Below, piece by piece: positions 16,349 to 24,875 of a DNA stretch of 64,000 nucleotides. Each line of letters starts with the position of its first letter. Positions within the stretch are counted from its first letter, which is position 1. The notes beneath the pieces were generated by a model. That model was not told where the DNA came from and searched no databases. It saw only the letters and a program-made list of their open reading frames with translations. Origin of the DNA: Janthinobacterium sp051380875 (GTDB lineage Bacteria; Pseudomonadota; Gammaproteobacteria; Burkholderiales; Burkholderiaceae_D); assembly GCF_051380875.1 (NCBI RefSeq), contig NZ_JBNYXW010000019.1, forward strand, positions 1 to 64,000, given 5' to 3'. Position numbers and translations under genes: made by a program.

Positions 16349-16779
16349 CAGTGCAATTCGGTATGGCAAGCGCAGTCGTGGCCGTTGGCAGCCTCGGACA
16401 GGTTTTGTAAAATGGCGCAGTCTTGCGATGGCTGTGGCTGGTCGCACTGGTGGCGCAGGGTTACCAGTTGCTGCTGCAAGGTTTGCAAGTTCGCCATTTG
16501 CTCGGCGATGCGCAAGATATGGTGGTCGAGCAATTCATTAACGCTCTGGCAACCTTCTGCGGGATTGTTCTTAAATTCCAGCAAGGCGCGGATATCGGCT
16601 AGGCCGATCTGCAGCGAGCGGCAGTGGCGGATGAATTGCAGCCGTTCCTGGTGCTCGTCCTTGTATTCGCGGTAACCGGCGCTGTTGCGCCCGGGCTCCT
16701 GCAGCAGGCCCGCCTTTTCATAGTAACGCACGGTTTCCACGTCACAATCTGTCCGTTTGGCCAGTTCTCCGATACGCAT
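16348..16779 (-). CDS. cadR: Cd(II)/Pb(II)-responsive MerR-family regulator CadR/PbrR
   Basis: A 143-residue MerR regulator. The N-terminal winged helix (MRIGELAKRTDCDVETVRYY) is followed by a dimerisation coiled coil and a cysteine-rich metal site. C77 in EGCQSVNELLDHH, C112 in HQCDQ and the tail HDCACH fit the CadR/PbrR subgroup. It is divergent from cadA and binds the 19-bp-spacer promoter between them, repressing without metal and activating with Cd, Pb or Zn. Its stop overlaps the start of the next minus-strand gene, a broken secreted-protein gene, which may once have been part of the same response. Confidence 0.93.
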   Translation of the reverse strand: MRIGELAKRTDCDVETVRYYEKAGLLQEPGRNSAGYREYKDEHQERLQFIRHCRSLQIGLADIRALLEFKNNPAEGCQSVNELLDHHILRIAEQMANLQTLQQQLVTLRHQCDQPQPSQDCAILQNLSEAANGHDCACHTELH

Positions 16780-16814
16780 GGCATCCTCTTCTCATTCCAA
16801 CATGCAAATTTTGC

Positions 16815-16845
16815 TTGACCCTGTAGCGGCTACAGGGTTTCTAAT
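16815..16845 (+). promoter_or_regulatory. MerR-type cadA promoter and CadR operator
   Basis: The -35 TTGACC (16815-16820) and -10 TCTAAT (16840-16845) are separated by 19 bases, the long spacer typical of MerR-controlled promoters. The spacer is filled by a perfect dyad, ACCCTGTAG-CGG-CTACAGGGT (16818-16838), the expected CadR binding site. Confidence 0.93.
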
Positions 16846-16877
16846 GGAAGCATACACGAATCCTGAAGGATGATGCG

Positions 16878-19157
16878 ATGCCGCACGACAGCCATAACCA
16901 TGCTCATGACCACACTCGCGACCACGAGCCAGCCGCCGTGCCCAAGGCCGCCAGTTGTTGTTCCAGCCAGCATGCCTGCTCCAGTGCACCTGCCGCCCAT
17001 GCGGCGCCAGCCCTGCCCAGCGCGCCCATCGCCGGCGCGCAGACGGCGAAATACCGCATCGCCAACATGGATTGCCCCACGGAAGAACGCTTGATCCGCA
17101 ACAAGCTGGGCAGCCTGGCGGGCGTGGTGGGCCTCGATTTCAACCTGATGAACCGCGTGCTGGACGTGCACCACACCCTGCCCTCGCTGGCCACGGTGGA
17201 AGCGGCGCTGCACGGCATCGGCATGCAAGCCGTGCCCATGGATGCGGGCGCTGCCGTCGTGCGCGATCCGAACGAAGGCAGGCTGAGCGGCATGCAGAAA
17301 GGCTTGCTGATCGTCTCCGGGCTGGCCGCGTTTGGTGCCGAAGCGCTGGCGTGGACTACGCACGCAGACAGTTCGCCACTGGTCATCGCCCTGGCCCTGC
17401 TGTCGATCGCCACGGGCGGCTGGACAACGCTGAAAAAAGGCTGGATCGCCCTGAAAAGTTTCACTCTGAACATCAATTTCCTGATGAGCCTGGCGGTCAT
17501 CGGCGCCGTCGCCATCGGCCAGTGGCCCGAAGCGGCCATGGTCATTTTTCTGTTCGCCATTGCCGAACTGATCGAAGGCTTGTCGCTGAACCGCGCCCGC
17601 AACGCCGTCCACAGCCTGATGCAGCTGGCGCCCGACGTGGCCACGGTGGCCGATGCCAACGCTGCATGGCAGCAGGTACCCGTGGCGTCAGTGGCCATCG
17701 GCACCACCATGCGCGTGAAACCGGGCGAGCGCATCGCCTTGGACGGCGTCGTGCAGAGCGGCGAGTCGTCCGTCAACCAGGCGCCGATCACGGGCGAAAG
17801 CATGCCGGTCGACAAGACCGCAGGCGACGTGGTGTATGCCGGCACCATCAATGAACGGGGCGTGCTCGACATCACTGTGACAGCCAACAGCGGCAACAGC
17901 ACCCTGGCCAAGATCGTCAAGGTGATCGAGGAAACGCAGGGCAAGCAGGCGCCCACGCAGCGCTTTGTCGACAATTTCGCCCGCTACTACACGCCGGCCG
18001 TGGTGGTATTTGCCATCCTGGTGGCTATCTTGCCCCCTCTGCTGCTGGGCGCGCCATTCCTGGCGTGGGTCTACAAGGCATTGGTGATGCTGGTGATCGC
18101 CTGCCCGTGCGCGCTGGTTATTTCCACGCCTGTCACCGTGGTCAGCGGCCTGACGGCGGCCGCGCGGCGCGGCATCCTCGTAAAAGGCGGACAATTCCTG
18201 GAAACGGGCTACCGCATCAAGGCCATCGCCGTCGACAAGACGGGCACCCTGACCATGGGTAAGCCAGCCGTCACGGACGTGGTGGCGCTTGCTGGCAGCA
18301 GCGGCGACGCCGTGTTGCTGCTGGCGGCCAGCCTGGACGCGCATTCCGCCCATCCGCTGGCCGCCGCCATCGTCAAGGCGGGCCCGCCCGCCAGCAGCCA
18401 CTTGCCAGTCGCCCAGTTTGCCGCCCTGCACGGGCGCGGCGTGCGCGGCAGTATCGATGGCCAGACGTATTACCTGGGCAATGCGCGCCTGATGACGGAT
18501 TTGAACTTGCTCAGCCCGGAACTGCAAGCCGTGCTGGCACGGCTGGAACAGCAAGCCTACACGGCCATGGTGCTGGCCACGCCAGCCGGTGCGCTGGGCG
18601 TGATCGCCGTGGCCGACGTGCTGCGCCCGACAGCCGCCGCCGCCATCACCAGACTGAACGCGCTGGGCGTGACTACCGTGATGCTGACGGGCGACAACCT
18701 GTTGACGGCGCAGCGCATTGCGCTTGACGTGGGTATCAGCCTGGTCAAGGCGGAATTGCTGCCGGAAAACAAGCTCGATGAAATCAAGGCCTTGCAGCAG
18801 CAATTTGGTGTGGTGGCCATGCTGGGCGACGGCGTCAACGACGCGCCCGCCCTGGCACAGGCGGACATCGGCTTCGCCATGGGCGCGGCCGGCAGCGACA
18901 CGGCCATCGAGACGGCCGACGTGGCCCTGATGGATGATGAACTGGGCAAATTGCCCGAATTCATCCTCCTGAGCCAGCGCACGCGCACCATCCTCGTGCA
19001 AAACATCAGCTTTGCCATCGGCATCAAGGCCGTCTTCTTCGCCCTGGCCCTGGCCGGCATGGCGACTTTGTGGATGGCCGTGTTTGCCGACGTGGGTGCC
19101 AGCCTGCTGGTGGTGGCGAACGGGCTGCGGCTGCTGCGCGCCAGCAAGGCCAACTAA
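16878..19157 (+). CDS. cadA: Cd/Zn/Pb-exporting P1B-type ATPase CadA
   Basis: A 759-residue heavy-metal pump of the inner membrane. The first 50 residues are a soft metal-binding tail rich in His and Cys (HDSHNHAHDHTRDH, SCCSSQHACSS). A diverged HMA domain follows with C66 in NMDCPTEE. The transport motif CPC is at 409-411, the phosphorylated Asp at D453 in DKTGTLTMGKP, the actuator motif is TGES and the hinge GDGVNDAP. CPC and the His/Cys tail fit Zn/Cd/Pb export (P1B-2). It is controlled by divergent cadR through the promoter at 16815-16845, whose transcript would have a short leader. Confidence 0.95.
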   Translation: MPHDSHNHAHDHTRDHEPAAVPKAASCCSSQHACSSAPAAHAAPALPSAPIAGAQTAKYRIANMDCPTEERLIRNKLGSLAGVVGLDFNLMNRVLDVHHTLPSLATVEAALHGIGMQAVPMDAGAAVVRDPNEGRLSGMQKGLLIVSGLAAFGAEALAWTTHADSSPLVIALALLSIATGGWTTLKKGWIALKSFTLNINFLMSLAVIGAVAIGQWPEAAMVIFLFAIAELIEGLSLNRARNAVHSLMQLAPDVATVADANAAWQQVPVASVAIGTTMRVKPGERIALDGVVQSGESSVNQAPITGESMPVDKTAGDVVYAGTINERGVLDITVTANSGNSTLAKIVKVIEETQGKQAPTQRFVDNFARYYTPAVVVFAILVAILPPLLLGAPFLAWVYKALVMLVIACPCALVISTPVTVVSGLTAAARRGILVKGGQFLETGYRIKAIAVDKTGTLTMGKPAVTDVVALAGSSGDAVLLLAASLDAHSAHPLAAAIVKAGPPASSHLPVAQFAALHGRGVRGSIDGQTYYLGNARLMTDLNLLSPELQAVLARLEQQAYTAMVLATPAGALGVIAVADVLRPTAAAAITRLNALGVTTVMLTGDNLLTAQRIALDVGISLVKAELLPENKLDEIKALQQQFGVVAMLGDGVNDAPALAQADIGFAMGAAGSDTAIETADVALMDDELGKLPEFILLSQRTRTILVQNISFAIGIKAVFFALALAGMATLWMAVFADVGASLLVVANGLRLLRASKAN

Positions 19158-19243
19158 ATCATCGCAGAAGTATTTCAAGCTGGACACTTGGTGTAAAAAA
19201 CGCTACTTTGGCGGCTGACCTCAACAGCCAGCCAGGTAAGCTG

Positions 19244-20326
19244 ATGACACCTTTGGCAATAACGCGCTACCGCCTGACACGCGTGTGTACCTTGCTGGCC
19301 ATGCTGTTGCCACATGCGGCCTTGCACGCCGAACCCGCCGTGGCTGCCAGTTCCATCTGCGCCGCGCCGGACCAGGCCATCCGCGAACAAGGTTACGTGC
19401 CGATCAATGGCATCGAGCAATGGATCACGGTGGCGGGCGCTGCCTGCAGCAACCCCGTGATCCTGTTCCTGCACGGCGGCCCTGGTAATCCCTTGAGTCC
19501 GTTTGCGGACGCCCTCTACGGCCGCTGGCAGCACGATTACACCCTGGTGCAGTGGGACCAGCGCGGCGCCGGCATGACTTACACGAAACAGCGCCCGTCC
19601 GACGATGTGCCTTTGAGCGTGGCGCAAATGCGCGACGACGGCATCGCCGTAGTCAACTATTTTCGCCAGCGCCTGGGCCAGCAAAAAGTCATCCTGATGG
19701 GCAGTTCCTGGGGTTCCATCCTCGGCGTACACATGGCAAAGGCGCGCCCGGAACTGTTCCACGCGTATATCGGCACGGCACAGGTGGTCGACTCGCAGCA
19801 AAACATGGCCGATATGTACCGCCGCGTCCTTGCGCTGGCGCAAGCGGCAAGGGATGCGGCCACCGTGGAAAAACTGGCAGTGCTGGGCCCGCCGCCTTGG
19901 CGCGACCCGCGCAATTTCGGCATCCTGCGCCGCGTTGACCGCAAGTATGAAGCGCTGGCAACGGATGCGCCGCCGAAACACTGGTGGCAGCCCGCGCCGT
20001 TCTACGCCACGCCACAGGCGCTGGCCGACGCGGAAGCGGCCGATGATTACTCGTATCTCCAGTTCATCGGCATGCACGGCGATGGCATGTTCTCGACAGT
20101 CGACCTGCCCGCGCTGGGCACGCGTTTTGAGCTGCCCGTCTTCCTCGTGATGGGAGAAGAAGATCTGCTGGCTTCGCCGGCCATCGCGCGCCGCTATTTT
20201 GATAGCATCACCGCGCCGCACAAGGGTTTTACCCTGGTAAAACGGGCCGGGCATGACCCCAACCAAGCTGTGCTGGACGCCCAATGGCTGACTTTGCGCG
20301 AGCAAATAGCACCGCTGCTGCACTAA
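19244..20326 (+). CDS. Secreted alpha/beta hydrolase, prolyl aminopeptidase-like
   Basis: A 360-residue protein with a signal peptide (LTRVCTLLAMLLPHAALHA) and an alpha/beta hydrolase domain. The oxyanion motif HGGPGNPLSPF and WDQRGAGMT are typical of the proline iminopeptidase (S33) group. The nucleophile lies in GSSWGS. The acid is probably in GEEDLL and the catalytic His in RAGHDPN. The start at ATG 19244 places the signal peptide correctly; longer readings overlap cadA and add unrelated residues. A peptidase or esterase acting in the periplasm is likely, but the substrate is unknown. Confidence 0.82.
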   Translation: MTPLAITRYRLTRVCTLLAMLLPHAALHAEPAVAASSICAAPDQAIREQGYVPINGIEQWITVAGAACSNPVILFLHGGPGNPLSPFADALYGRWQHDYTLVQWDQRGAGMTYTKQRPSDDVPLSVAQMRDDGIAVVNYFRQRLGQQKVILMGSSWGSILGVHMAKARPELFHAYIGTAQVVDSQQNMADMYRRVLALAQAARDAATVEKLAVLGPPPWRDPRNFGILRRVDRKYEALATDAPPKHWWQPAPFYATPQALADAEAADDYSYLQFIGMHGDGMFSTVDLPALGTRFELPVFLVMGEEDLLASPAIARRYFDSITAPHKGFTLVKRAGHDPNQAVLDAQWLTLREQIAPLLH

Positions 20327-20387
20327 GGCGCCACAGCAACTCTGCCCGTGGTCAGGGAAGCATTTCTGGGGCGCAAGGTCCCATGGA

Positions 20388-21887
20388 TCAGGCCGCGGCG
20401 CCCGTGGCGCGGTGGGCGCGCAGATGCAAGTGGCGGATGGTTGCCGCTGCCGTTATCAGGATGGCAGAGGCCGTGGCCAGCACGACAATGAACGCCTTGT
20501 CGAAGGCCGAACGGGCCAGTTCCGACACTTGCAAGCCCAGTTCGGCCGGCAATTGTTCGGCGGCCAGCAGTGCCGCGTCAAGCGTGTCATGTACGTCAGG
20601 CAACACGCCCACGCTTTCCGGGATCACCAGGGTGGCGCTGTAGACGGCCGACAGGATGGTGCCCAGCACGGTGACGCCGATCACTGCGCCCAGCTCGTAC
20701 GACACTTCCTCGATCGAGGCGGCCATGCCCGCTTGCTGCGGCGCCACGTTCAGCATCACGGCGCTCGACGCAGCCGTCATGACGGCGCCCAGGCCCAGGC
20801 CCAGAATCACCAGGCTGGCCACTTGCGCCGAGACGGCGGCATCATGCAGCAGCAGATAGCTGGCCATGCCTATGCCGGACAGCAACAGTGAACCCCACAA
20901 GACCATGGCCTTGTCGGCGCGCGGCAGCATGAAGCCCGTCAATGGCCCCGCAAACACGGACGCCAGCGGCAGCGGCAACAGCAGCAGGCCCGCTTCCAGC
21001 GGCGACAGTTCGCGCACCAGCTGCATGTGCTGGCTCAGCGCCAGTTCCATGCCGATCAGGGCGGCCGAGGCCACCATGGCGGCAGCCACGGCGCTGGAAA
21101 ACGGCAGCTCGCGGAACAGGGCGAAGTCGATCAGCGGCTTGGCCTGGCGCTTCTGGCGGCGCACGAAGGTCAGCATGAAGAAGGCGCTCACGGCGAAAGC
21201 TGCGGCGGCAATCGCATACGCTGGCGATGGCTTGCCCAGTTCCTTGATGGCATATACGCCACCGAGCAGACTCATCATGATTTGCAGCGAACCGGCCAGA
21301 TCCCACGGCTTGTCGCGGTTGCCTGCCCGTTTCGGCAAGACGACGGCAGCCAGCACCACGGTCAGCAGCACGATAGGCACGTTGATCAGGAAGACTGAAC
21401 CCCACCAGTAATGTTCCATCAGGAAACCGCCCAGCACGGGGCCGAAGGCGGCGCCGCCCGAGGCGATGGCGGCCCACACGCCAATGGCGAACGAACGCTC
21501 GCGGCTGTCGCTGAAGGTCAGGCGAATGATGGACAGGGTGGCCGGCATCATCAGCGCGGCGCCGATGGCCAGCAAGACGCGGGCAAAGATCAGCCATTCT
21601 GGCGCGGGCGAAAACGCGGCGCACAGCGAGGCGATGCCGAAAACGGCCAGGCCGGCAAGAAAGACAGGTTTATGGCCCAATCGGTCACCAAGGGTGCCGA
21701 GGCCGGGCAACAGACCGGAGACGACCAGCGCGTACACGTTGATGATCCACAGTTTTTGCGAGGACGATGCCTGCAAGTCGCGCGTCAGCGCGGGCAAGGC
21801 AGTGTAGAGCACGGTCATGTCGACCACGATCAGGAACAAGGCGCTGGAGACGATGGCCAGCGTCAGCCATTTTTTCATTGGATGCAT
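20388..21887 (-). CDS. MFS multidrug exporter, DHA2 family (14 helices)
   Basis: A 499-residue transporter with about 14 membrane helices. It has the DHA2 marks: an acidic residue in helix 1 (LIVVDMTVLYTALP), the loop GTLGDRLGHKPVF, and motif C in helix 5 (GGAAFGPVLGGFLMEHY). It resembles SmvA/QacA-type pumps for cationic antiseptics and dyes. A GNAT acetyltransferase lies upstream on the same strand and a LysR regulator beyond that is divergent, so the LysR protein may control both. The start may be the first or the fourth codon (both ATG). Confidence 0.88.
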   Translation of the reverse strand: MHPMKKWLTLAIVSSALFLIVVDMTVLYTALPALTRDLQASSSQKLWIINVYALVVSGLLPGLGTLGDRLGHKPVFLAGLAVFGIASLCAAFSPAPEWLIFARVLLAIGAALMMPATLSIIRLTFSDSRERSFAIGVWAAIASGGAAFGPVLGGFLMEHYWWGSVFLINVPIVLLTVVLAAVVLPKRAGNRDKPWDLAGSLQIMMSLLGGVYAIKELGKPSPAYAIAAAAFAVSAFFMLTFVRRQKRQAKPLIDFALFRELPFSSAVAAAMVASAALIGMELALSQHMQLVRELSPLEAGLLLLPLPLASVFAGPLTGFMLPRADKAMVLWGSLLLSGIGMASYLLLHDAAVSAQVASLVILGLGLGAVMTAASSAVMLNVAPQQAGMAASIEEVSYELGAVIGVTVLGTILSAVYSATLVIPESVGVLPDVHDTLDAALLAAEQLPAELGLQVSELARSAFDKAFIVVLATASAILITAAATIRHLHLRAHRATGAAA

Positions 21888-21996
21888 AGGTAACTCATGT
21901 ATTCTTTAACAACTATCGGTATGGATGAATTTGGTACTGCGCAAATATTTACGTTCCAGGCTGCCGCGGGCCTGGTTTTGTCGGGGGCAACGCTCG

Positions 21997-22581
21997 TCAG
22001 CCACGGTCAGCCTCCTGGTCATCGACTGCAGCGGCGGCATCCGCTGCGTCCAGTTCGCGCAGCATGACGACGGACACTTGCTTGAAGCCACGTCCCTGAA
22101 AGAATTTCTGCGCCGTCAGGTTGTGCGCGCCGCATTCGAGGAACAAACGGGCGATGCCGTGGCTGCGCAGTTCGGCTGCCACCCATTCCACCAGCAGGCT
22201 GCCGATGCCGCTGCCACGCACGGAGGGCAACAGGACCAGGTCGTCCAGCGCGGCAAACGATTTCGAGGCGCGCTGGCGCGTGTCGATGGACACGAGGGCC
22301 ATGCCGACGATGGCGTCGCCAGCAGTGGCGACGGCCAGCAGGGTCGAATCGCCATGCTCCCAGTCATGCGACAGGGCGGCGCGGATTTCGCCACGGATGA
22401 CCTCAGGCAAGTCCGCACGCCAGTTGCCAGGTGCATCGGCACGCTCGCCCTGCAATTCCGAATGGGAGATATAGTCGGCGCTGACGTTATCAAGATATAA
22501 CTTGCACAGCGTATCTTCCTGCGTGGCATCGTGGCACCAGCTGAAGCTGATGGCGGGCGTATTGTGTTGAGCGTTTTTCAT
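21997..22581 (-). CDS. GNAT-family N-acetyltransferase
   Basis: A 194-residue protein with one GNAT domain. The acetyl-CoA loop reads VLLPSVRGSGIGSLLVEW (R/Q-x2-G-x-G/A form), followed by ARLFLECGAHNLTAQKFFQGRGF, the usual last strand and helix. Residues 1-60 are a variable N-terminal part. The start at ATG 22581 is chosen because further upstream sequence is AT-poor and non-homologous. It is divergent from the LysR gene (97-base gap) and upstream of the DHA2 exporter. The acceptor is unknown; a drug or a metabolite amine is possible. Confidence 0.82.
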   Translation of the reverse strand: MKNAQHNTPAISFSWCHDATQEDTLCKLYLDNVSADYISHSELQGERADAPGNWRADLPEVIRGEIRAALSHDWEHGDSTLLAVATAGDAIVGMALVSIDTRQRASKSFAALDDLVLLPSVRGSGIGSLLVEWVAAELRSHGIARLFLECGAHNLTAQKFFQGRGFKQVSVVMLRELDAADAAAAVDDQEADRG

Positions 22582-22677
22582 GGCGGATCTCGTGTTGTTG
22601 AATGTGAAAGTCATTTTATGTCGTCCCTGAATGGCATTCAAGTTAAAATCCATCTGTAAAACAGATAGGCTGACGTC

Positions 22678-23559
22678 ATGCAATGGACTTTGGAACAAAT
22701 GCGTTACTTCGAGGCGGCCGTCGCGGCCGGTTCTTTCTCGGGCGCGGCGCGCAGGCTGGGCCGCGCGCAATCGGTGGTCAGTACCTCGATCGGCTTGCTG
22801 GAAGCGGAATTCGGCGTGGAACTGTTCGACCGCTCGCGCCGCAGCGCCGTGCTGACGGAAGCGGGCAAGGTGATGTACCTGGAAGCGTGCGAACTGCTGC
22901 GCCAGGCCGAGCGCTTGCAGCTGCGCGCCCAATTGCTGAGCGTGGCGCCGGAGGCGCGGCTAACCCTGGCGCTGGACGAAGCCCTGCCCTACCTGGCCAT
23001 CAGTACCCTGGTGAAAGAATTGGCGGCGCGCTACCCGGCGCTGGAACTGGTCATGCTCAACGCCACGGCTTCGGAAGTGGCGCAATACGTGGAGCAGCAG
23101 CAGGCGGACGTGGCCTTCCACTTCGACCGTGGCCCGATATCGCCCGTGCTGGAGCAGCAGCATATCGGCAGCGTGGCGCAGGGCGTGTTCGTCGCCAAGG
23201 GCCACCCGATGGCGCACGGCAAGGAAATCAGCCGCAACGAGCTGACCCGCTACCGCCAGCTGATCATGGATTCAGAGCTGAACCGCGAACACGCATTCAG
23301 CCCCGCCGTCTGGTTTTCCGACAGTTTTTACAGTATCGCGGAAATGGTGGCCGACGAGCTGGGCTGGGCCATCCTGCCCCTGAACATCGCCAACTACGAC
23401 AACTACAAGGGCTATTTGCAGGAAGTCCCCTGCCCCGCCCTGGCCCTGTCGCGCCTGCCCGTGCGCCGGCTAGCCCTGCACGGCAAGAAACTCAGCGAAA
23501 CGAGCTTGTGGCTGACGACAAGGCTGGCCGAATTGCTGTTCGATGGTCCGCGTGGGTGA
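22678..23559 (+). CDS. LysR-family transcriptional regulator
   Basis: A 293-residue LysR protein. The N-terminal winged helix spans about 4-62 (MRYFEAAVAAGSFSGAARRL, VVSTSIGLLEAEFGVELF). The periplasmic-binding-like effector domain spans about 88-290. It is divergent from the GNAT gene and separated from the DHA2 exporter by it. LysR proteins usually control the gene across the shared gap, so the acetyltransferase and possibly the exporter are the likely targets. The effector cannot be told. Confidence 0.9.
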   Translation: MQWTLEQMRYFEAAVAAGSFSGAARRLGRAQSVVSTSIGLLEAEFGVELFDRSRRSAVLTEAGKVMYLEACELLRQAERLQLRAQLLSVAPEARLTLALDEALPYLAISTLVKELAARYPALELVMLNATASEVAQYVEQQQADVAFHFDRGPISPVLEQQHIGSVAQGVFVAKGHPMAHGKEISRNELTRYRQLIMDSELNREHAFSPAVWFSDSFYSIAEMVADELGWAILPLNIANYDNYKGYLQEVPCPALALSRLPVRRLALHGKKLSETSLWLTTRLAELLFDGPRG

Positions 23560-23597
23560 TGACATTCGTGTATTGCAAGAGGTTGTGGCCTCATATA

Positions 23598-23613
23598 TAC
23601 TCATATTTGAGTA
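23598..23613. promoter_or_regulatory. Palindrome before the toxin-antitoxin operon
   Basis: TACTCA-TATT-TGAGTA is a perfect 6-bp dyad, 16 bases before the toxin start codon. A further ACTCATA copy lies to its right. It is a plausible operator for autoregulation by the antitoxin. Confidence 0.5.
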
Positions 23614-23629
23614 ATTAAGAACTCATAAT

Positions 23630-23944
23630 ATGATACCGATCTACAAGCCGCCCTTCGTAGCATTCGTAAAGAAGCAACACAATCCATTTCAATTGGTCAT
23701 TGAGGATGCGGTTGAGTTTGTCTGTGAAGATCCCAGCATTGGTGAGCCCAAGACCGGGGATCTGCAAGGTATCTGTGTGTATAAATTTACACACAATCAC
23801 CAGCAGTATTTAATGGCTTACCGTCCGCCTACGAACGAGGAGCTCAAGGCGGAAGGTGTGAATATAGAACTGTTACTGATTGATTTTTACCAATTGGGTT
23901 CACATGAAAACTTCTATGCAGCCCTTAAAAAATATCTAAAATGA
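23630..23944 (+). CDS. RelE/ParE-type toxin of a type II toxin-antitoxin pair
   Basis: A 104-residue basic protein of the RelE/ParE-like toxin group. The C-terminal block IELLLIDFYQLGSHENFYAALKKYL fits the short toxins usually found before an HTH antitoxin. The central strand is VYKFTHNHQQYLMAYRPP. The gene precedes its antitoxin, with the ATG of the latter inside its stop codon (ATGA). The region is clearly AT-richer than the flanking chromosome, a sign of transfer. Whether the target is ribosome-bound mRNA or gyrase cannot be read from the sequence. Confidence 0.75.
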   Translation: MIPIYKPPFVAFVKKQHNPFQLVIEDAVEFVCEDPSIGEPKTGDLQGICVYKFTHNHQQYLMAYRPPTNEELKAEGVNIELLLIDFYQLGSHENFYAALKKYLK

Positions 23945-24297
23945 GGTCCACCATGAGCCAAGTCACCGCTGAAGCTGTCTATAAAAATTTTACGCAACTG
24001 GGCTCCAATGAGCGTGCCAGGTTTTTTGCGTTACTTGCTTCGCCAAGTACTCAGGGGGAGAATTTTTCTCATGATCAAGTATTTGGCCACCTTGCCGAGG
24101 ATGAATTTACGGCACTGGAAGCAGCTGAGTATTTAGGCGTGTCGATATCTACTTTCCGTCGCCATGTTAGCCATGGACGGATTAGAGCATCTGGTGAAGT
24201 GGGTAGAAATCAACTTTTTGCAACTAAGCATTTGAAAGCGTTCAAGCGCTCTCTTCAAGATGTCAAGGCACGCGGAATCGCTGTTGCTGCAAGTTGA
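23941..24297 (+). CDS. Helix-turn-helix antitoxin partner
   Basis: A 118-residue protein. The C-terminal half is an excisionase/MerR-like helix-turn-helix (FTALEAAEYLGVSISTFRRH, then RIRASGEVGRNQLF), a DNA-reading motif seen in antitoxins of this toxin-first type. The N-terminal half probably wraps the toxin. It overlaps the toxin stop by four bases; a second ATG (23953) gives the same protein minus four residues. It would repress its own operon at the palindrome 23598-23613. Confidence 0.75.
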   Translation: MRSTMSQVTAEAVYKNFTQLGSNERARFFALLASPSTQGENFSHDQVFGHLAEDEFTALEAAEYLGVSISTFRRHVSHGRIRASGEVGRNQLFATKHLKAFKRSLQDVKARGIAVAAS

Positions 24298-24359
24298 GTT
24301 GTCAGCACTGCACCTATTTCCTGCCCGCGTTGGTGGTCCGTAACCAGTCTTGACCTTAG

Positions 24360-24410
24360 TTCCAGTGGGGCTACCATGAATACGATGCCATCGATGCACA
24401 GACAATTTAA
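24360..24410 (+). pseudogene. 3' stump of a higB-type toxin gene
   Basis: Only about 16 codons remain, reading FQWGYHEYDAIDAQTI before TAA. That tail is typical of HigB-family toxins that precede higA. It ends nine bases before the higA start, with the expected spacing and an AAGGAG ribosome site. A stop codon lies directly upstream, so the toxin is gone. Confidence 0.65.
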
Positions 24411-24419
24411 GGAGCCATC

Positions 24420-24787
24420 ATGGACATCAAACCCATCCGCACTGAAGAGGACTACCGCGCCGCGCTACGGGACGTCGCGTCCTTGATGTCTGCCGAGTTT
24501 GGCACGCCTGATGGTGACCGGCTCGATGTGCTGGCAACCCTCGTGGAAGCCTATGAAGCGCGCCACTTCCCCATGGAGTTGCCGAGCCCAATCGATGCCA
24601 TCAAATTCAGCATGGAGCAGAAGGCCTGGCGCCAAAGGATCTGCAACCCATGATCGGGCGCTTGAATCGCGTGTATGAAATCCTCAACGGCAAGCGCCCT
24701 CTTACGCTGCCGATGATCGTGCGTTTGAATAGCGCTCTGGGCATCCCTGCCGAAGTGCTGATACGACAGGGCTTGAACGCAGCCTGA
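24420..24787 (+). pseudogene. higA: higA antitoxin gene with a one-base deletion
   Basis: The N-terminal half (MDIKPIRTEEDYRAALRDVA, VLATLVEAYEARHFPM) is a textbook HigA/YgjM-type antitoxin. Shortly after SMEQK the frame breaks at about 24622-24626, and the +1 frame then continues with the helix-turn-helix half, MIGRLNRVYEILNGKRPLTL and LNSALGIPAEVLIRQ. One missing G after AAG would restore a 122-residue protein. The partner toxin is reduced to a stump, so both halves of the module are broken. Confidence 0.85.
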
Positions 24788-24875
24788 CTGGCCCGGGCGA
24801 CGCTGATTTCAGCATCTGCCGCACTTGATAGACCCCAAGGCGCTCATCGACTGGCGATGCCACTCATGCACTGCA

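Noticed and set aside
17688..19187. A 499-codon open frame antisense to cadA
   Set aside because: It is an artefact of GC-rich third positions; composition is Gln/Arg/His-rich with no motif.
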